A stretch of DNA of 50,865 nt, taken from assembly GCA_027082875.1 (NCBI GenBank), contig JALWTK010000129.1:1-50865 (forward strand). Direction: 5' to 3'. The stretch comes from Sulfurimonas sp. Its GTDB lineage: Bacteria > Campylobacterota > Campylobacteria > Campylobacterales > Sulfurimonadaceae. This document shows positions 40,560 through 50,865 of the stretch, piece by piece. A model generated the notes under the pieces. That model did no database searches, had not been told where the DNA came from, and saw only the letters and a list, made by a program, of their open reading frames with translations. Within the stretch, counting starts at the first letter, position 1. Each line of letters starts with the position of its first letter. Position numbers and translations under genes: made by a program.

Positions 40560-41042
40560 ATGTTAAAGTCAAAAAAAGCTGAAGTTATAGCTGAATTAAC
40601 ATCTGCGTTTGAAAACACAACTGCTGTAGTTATATGTGACTACAAAGGTTTAACTGTTGACAAACTAGAAACGTTAAGAAAAGCTGCTAAAGCAAAAGAC
40701 ACAAGTGTTCAGGTTGTTAAGAATACTTTAGCTACAATCGCATTAAACAATGCAGGTATGAGTGGTATTGAAATCAAAGATACAAATATTTTTATTTGGT
40801 CTGATGATGTTATCTCTGCTGCAAAGATCTCTGCAGATTTCGCTAAAGATAACGAGCAATTTGTTATTAAAGCTGGTTACTTAGATAAAGAAACTGCCGA
40901 CATAGCTAAAATTGAAGCGTTCGCTAAACTTCCTGGTCGTGAAGAACTTCTTGGTATGCTTGCTGCTACTTGGATGGCTCCAATCACGAATATGGCTGTT
41001 GGAATCGACGCTCTTAGAAAGAAATTAGAAGAAGAGGCATAG
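40560..41042 (+). CDS. rplJ: 50S ribosomal protein L10
   Basis: I use the ATG at 40560, six bases after AAAGGAG, rather than the in-frame ATG at 40539. The 160-residue protein starts MLKSKKAEVIAELTSAFENTTAVVICDYKGLTVDKL, the standard L10 form. It anchors L7/L12 dimers on 23S rRNA. Confidence 0.96.
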   Translation: MLKSKKAEVIAELTSAFENTTAVVICDYKGLTVDKLETLRKAAKAKDTSVQVVKNTLATIALNNAGMSGIEIKDTNIFIWSDDVISAAKISADFAKDNEQFVIKAGYLDKETADIAKIEAFAKLPGREELLGMLAATWMAPITNMAVGIDALRKKLEEEA

Positions 41043-41043
41043 C

Positions 41044-41066
41044 CTTTACTTCTAAATAGTGTAAAG
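41044..41066 (+). repeat. Short hairpin between rplJ and rplL
   Basis: CTTTAC (41044-41049) and GTAAAG (41061-41066) are complements around an 11-base loop. The remainder of the 59-base gap is AT-rich and carries AAAGGAG for rplL. Confidence 0.4.
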
Positions 41067-41101
41067 CACTTAAAAAATTATAAAAAATTAAAGGAGTTAC
41101 C

Positions 41102-41470
41102 ATGGCTGTAACTAAAGAAGACGTATTAGAATTTATTTCAGGACTTTCTGTTCTTGAGCTTTCTGAGCTTGTTAAAGAATTCGAAGAAAAATTTCAAGTT
41201 TCTGCACAACCTGTTGCTGTTGCTGGTGGAGCTGTTGCTGGTGAAGCTGCTGCTGAAAAAACTGAATTTGATGTAGTACTTACTGATGTTGGTGCTAAGA
41301 AAATTGCTGTTATTAAAGCTGTTCGTGGTCTTACTGGACTTGGACTTAAAGAAGCAAAAGAGGCTTGTGAAGGTCTTCCATCTACAATCAAAGAGGGCGT
41401 AGATAAAGATGCTGCTGAAGAAGCAAAAACTGCTTTAGAAGAAGCTGGTGCAGTAGTAGAAGTTAAGTAA
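41102..41470 (+). CDS. rplL: 50S ribosomal protein L7/L12
   Basis: The 122-residue protein has the N-terminal dimer domain ([23 protein letters not shown]), an Ala/Gly-rich hinge and the C-terminal factor-binding domain ([54 protein letters not shown]). AAAGGAG precedes the ATG. It is followed by a 238-base gap full of hairpins. Confidence 0.98.
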   Translation: MAVTKEDVLEFISGLSVLELSELVKEFEEKFQVSAQPVAVAGGAVAGEAAAEKTEFDVVLTDVGAKKIAVIKAVRGLTGLGLKEAKEACEGLPSTIKEGVDKDAAEEAKTALEEAGAVVEVK

Positions 41471-41478
41471 TAACTTCT

Positions 41479-41680
41479 GCACTAAAGTGCGACATAGAGA
41501 AAAACTAAATTTTTCTCTATGCTTTCACAATTTTTTTGGGCGCTTTTACGAAGAGATATAGTCTCTTAGTAAAAGTGCCCTTATGTCGTTTATAAGCACT
41601 GTAAGAACTCGAGTCAAATGTATGACTCAAAATCTATTTAGAGACGTCTAAATATGATATGCTTAATCCCAATATTAAGC
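41479..41680 (+). promoter_or_regulatory. Tandem stem-loops in the rplL-rpoB gap
   Basis: Six perfect or near-perfect stems follow one another: 41479-41490 (GCACT/AGTGC), 41493-41521 (12 bp, CATAGAGAAAAA), 41538-41580 (GGGCGCTTTTAC, 12 bp with one G-U, continued by AAGAGA/TCTCTT), 41611-41628 (GAGTCA/TGACTC), 41635-41654 (TATTTAGA/TCTAAATA) and 41661-41680 (GCTTAAT/ATTAAGC). E. coli has an attenuator and an RNase III site here; the second stem (followed by a T-run, 41531-41537) and third stem suit those roles. No gene is seen. Confidence 0.75.
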
Positions 41681-41690
41681 CCCTAATTAA

Positions 41691-50376
<8,686 letters not shown>

Positions 50377-50389
50377 ATCTTCTTTTCTC

Positions 50390-50413
50390 TTATACGAGCA
50401 CTTGCTCGTATAA
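50390..50413. terminator. Strong palindromic hairpin after rpoC
   Basis: TTATACGAGCA (50390-50400) and TGCTCGTATAA (50403-50413) form an 11-bp perfect stem with a two-base loop. No clear U-run follows, so it may act as a weak terminator or a processing site between rpoBC and the str operon. Confidence 0.6.
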
Positions 50414-50449
50414 TTCACATCCTTTCATTCAAAAATTAACCTATTCTTA

Positions 50450-50469
50450 AATTAAAGCAAACTTTAATT
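50450..50469. repeat. Short dyad upstream of the rpsL promoter
   Basis: AATTAAAG (50450-50457) and CTTTAATT (50462-50469) are complements around CAAA. It lies 24 bases before the -10 box of rpsL, in the region where a -35 or upstream element could be. Confidence 0.4.
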
Positions 50470-50493
50470 ACTATTTATGTATTATTCCGTGTC

Positions 50494-50521
50494 TATAATA
50501 CTCTAAAGATTTTAGAGTATT
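50494..50521 (+). promoter_or_regulatory. Promoter and palindromic 5' leader of the str operon
   Basis: TATAAT (50494-50499) is the -10 box. AATACTCTAAA (50497-50507) and TTTAGAGTATT (50511-50521) are an 11-bp perfect dyad that begins in the last three bases of the -10 box and covers the predicted start site. It may be an operator or a 5' hairpin. Confidence 0.65.
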
Positions 50522-50554
50522 AAATTCTACTGGAAAACTATATAAAGGAATTGT

Positions 50555-50865
50555 ATGCCTACAATCAATCAATTGATTCGTTCTGAGCGTAAACGTGTGA
50601 TTAAGAAATCTAAATCACCTGCGCTTGTTTCATGTCCACAGCGTCGTGGTGTATGTACTCGTGTTTACACAACTACACCAAAAAAACCTAACTCGGCTTT
50701 AAGAAAAGTTGCTAAAGTTAGATTAACATCTGGTTTTGAGGTTATCTCATATATCGGTGGTGAAGGTCACAACCTTCAAGAGCACTCTATCGTACTAGTT
50801 CGCGGTGGTCGTATTAAAGATTTACCTGGTGTGAAGTATCATATCGTTCGTGGTGCACTTGATAC
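50555..50865 (+). CDS. rpsL: 30S ribosomal protein S12 (partial, runs off the window)
   Basis: The first 103 codons of S12 are present. The start [32 protein letters not shown] and [18 protein letters not shown] are diagnostic, and PKKPNS keeps the lysine that is mutated in streptomycin-resistant strains. [13 protein letters not shown] is also standard. AAAGGAAT precedes the ATG. The end lies beyond the window. Confidence 0.96.
   Translation, partial: MPTINQLIRSERKRVIKKSKSPALVSCPQRRGVCTRVYTTTPKKPNSALRKVAKVRLTSGFEVISYIGGEGHNLQEHSIVLVRGGRIKDLPGVKYHIVRGALD

Overview
The window is chromosomal DNA from a Campylobacterota (epsilonproteobacterial) organism, most like the Sulfurimonas/Sulfuricurvum group. 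The placement rests on protein character and gene order: the AT-rich coding style, rpsE followed directly by rplO with no rpmD, the order nfu-like / TPR-like / murE ... ybaB / PDZ protein / ispA / tkt that I recall from Campylobacter, and a group III truncated globin of the Ctb type. rpoB and rpoC are separate genes, unlike the fused gene of Helicobacter. The genus is inference; no 16S gene is present. I saw no prophage, insertion sequence, integrase or CRISPR array.

Layout. (1) 1-4785: the distal spc operon (rplE end, rpsN, rpsH, rplF, rplR, rpsE, rplO, secY, map, infA), closed by a bidirectional terminator. (2) 4791-9996: about 5.2 kb of mostly minus-strand accessory genes (chorismate mutase-like, a small basic protein, a CvfB-like S1 protein, a low-molecular-weight phosphatase-like protein with a damaged active site, a WGR-like mini-protein, NnrS-like, a spore photoproduct lyase-like radical SAM protein, a zinc-ribbon protein). 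This block separates infA from rpmJ. (3) 10031-13159: the alpha operon (rpmJ, rpsM, rpsK, rpsD, rpoA, rplQ) with its own promoter, a folded leader and a terminator. (4) 13202-36066: metabolic, envelope and signalling genes, including aldo/keto reductase, Nfu, MurE, panD, ybaB, ispA, tkt, a DUF3015/DUF4105 pair, a SagB-type oxidoreductase, a truncated globin, SelO, a GGDEF cyclase, an AEC transporter, thioredoxin, a TrmH-family methylase, YaaA and a GAF-HD-GYP-metallo-hydrolase fusion. (5) 36075-50865: the tRNA-tuf-secE-nusG-rplKAJL-rpoBC-rpsL cluster, with tRNA-Thr/Tyr/Gly/Thr ahead of tuf (the same order I know from the E. coli tufB operon) and tRNA-Trp between rpmG and secE. rpsL runs off the right edge.

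How the parts work together: most of the window is the gene-expression core (ribosomal proteins, EF-Tu, the SecY/SecE translocon, NusG, RNA polymerase). Its intergenic gaps carry many stem-loops, several long and perfect, which look like processing or attenuation sites. The most unusual protein is at 34147-36066: GAF, then HD-GYP (c-di-GMP phosphodiesterase family), then a metallo-beta-lactamase-fold domain with the signature of class II cyclic-nucleotide phosphodiesterases, so one chain may cleave two kinds of nucleotide second messenger. It is transcribed divergently from yaaA through two -10 boxes that together form a palindrome. A GGDEF cyclase with an intact inhibitory site lies about 3 kb away.
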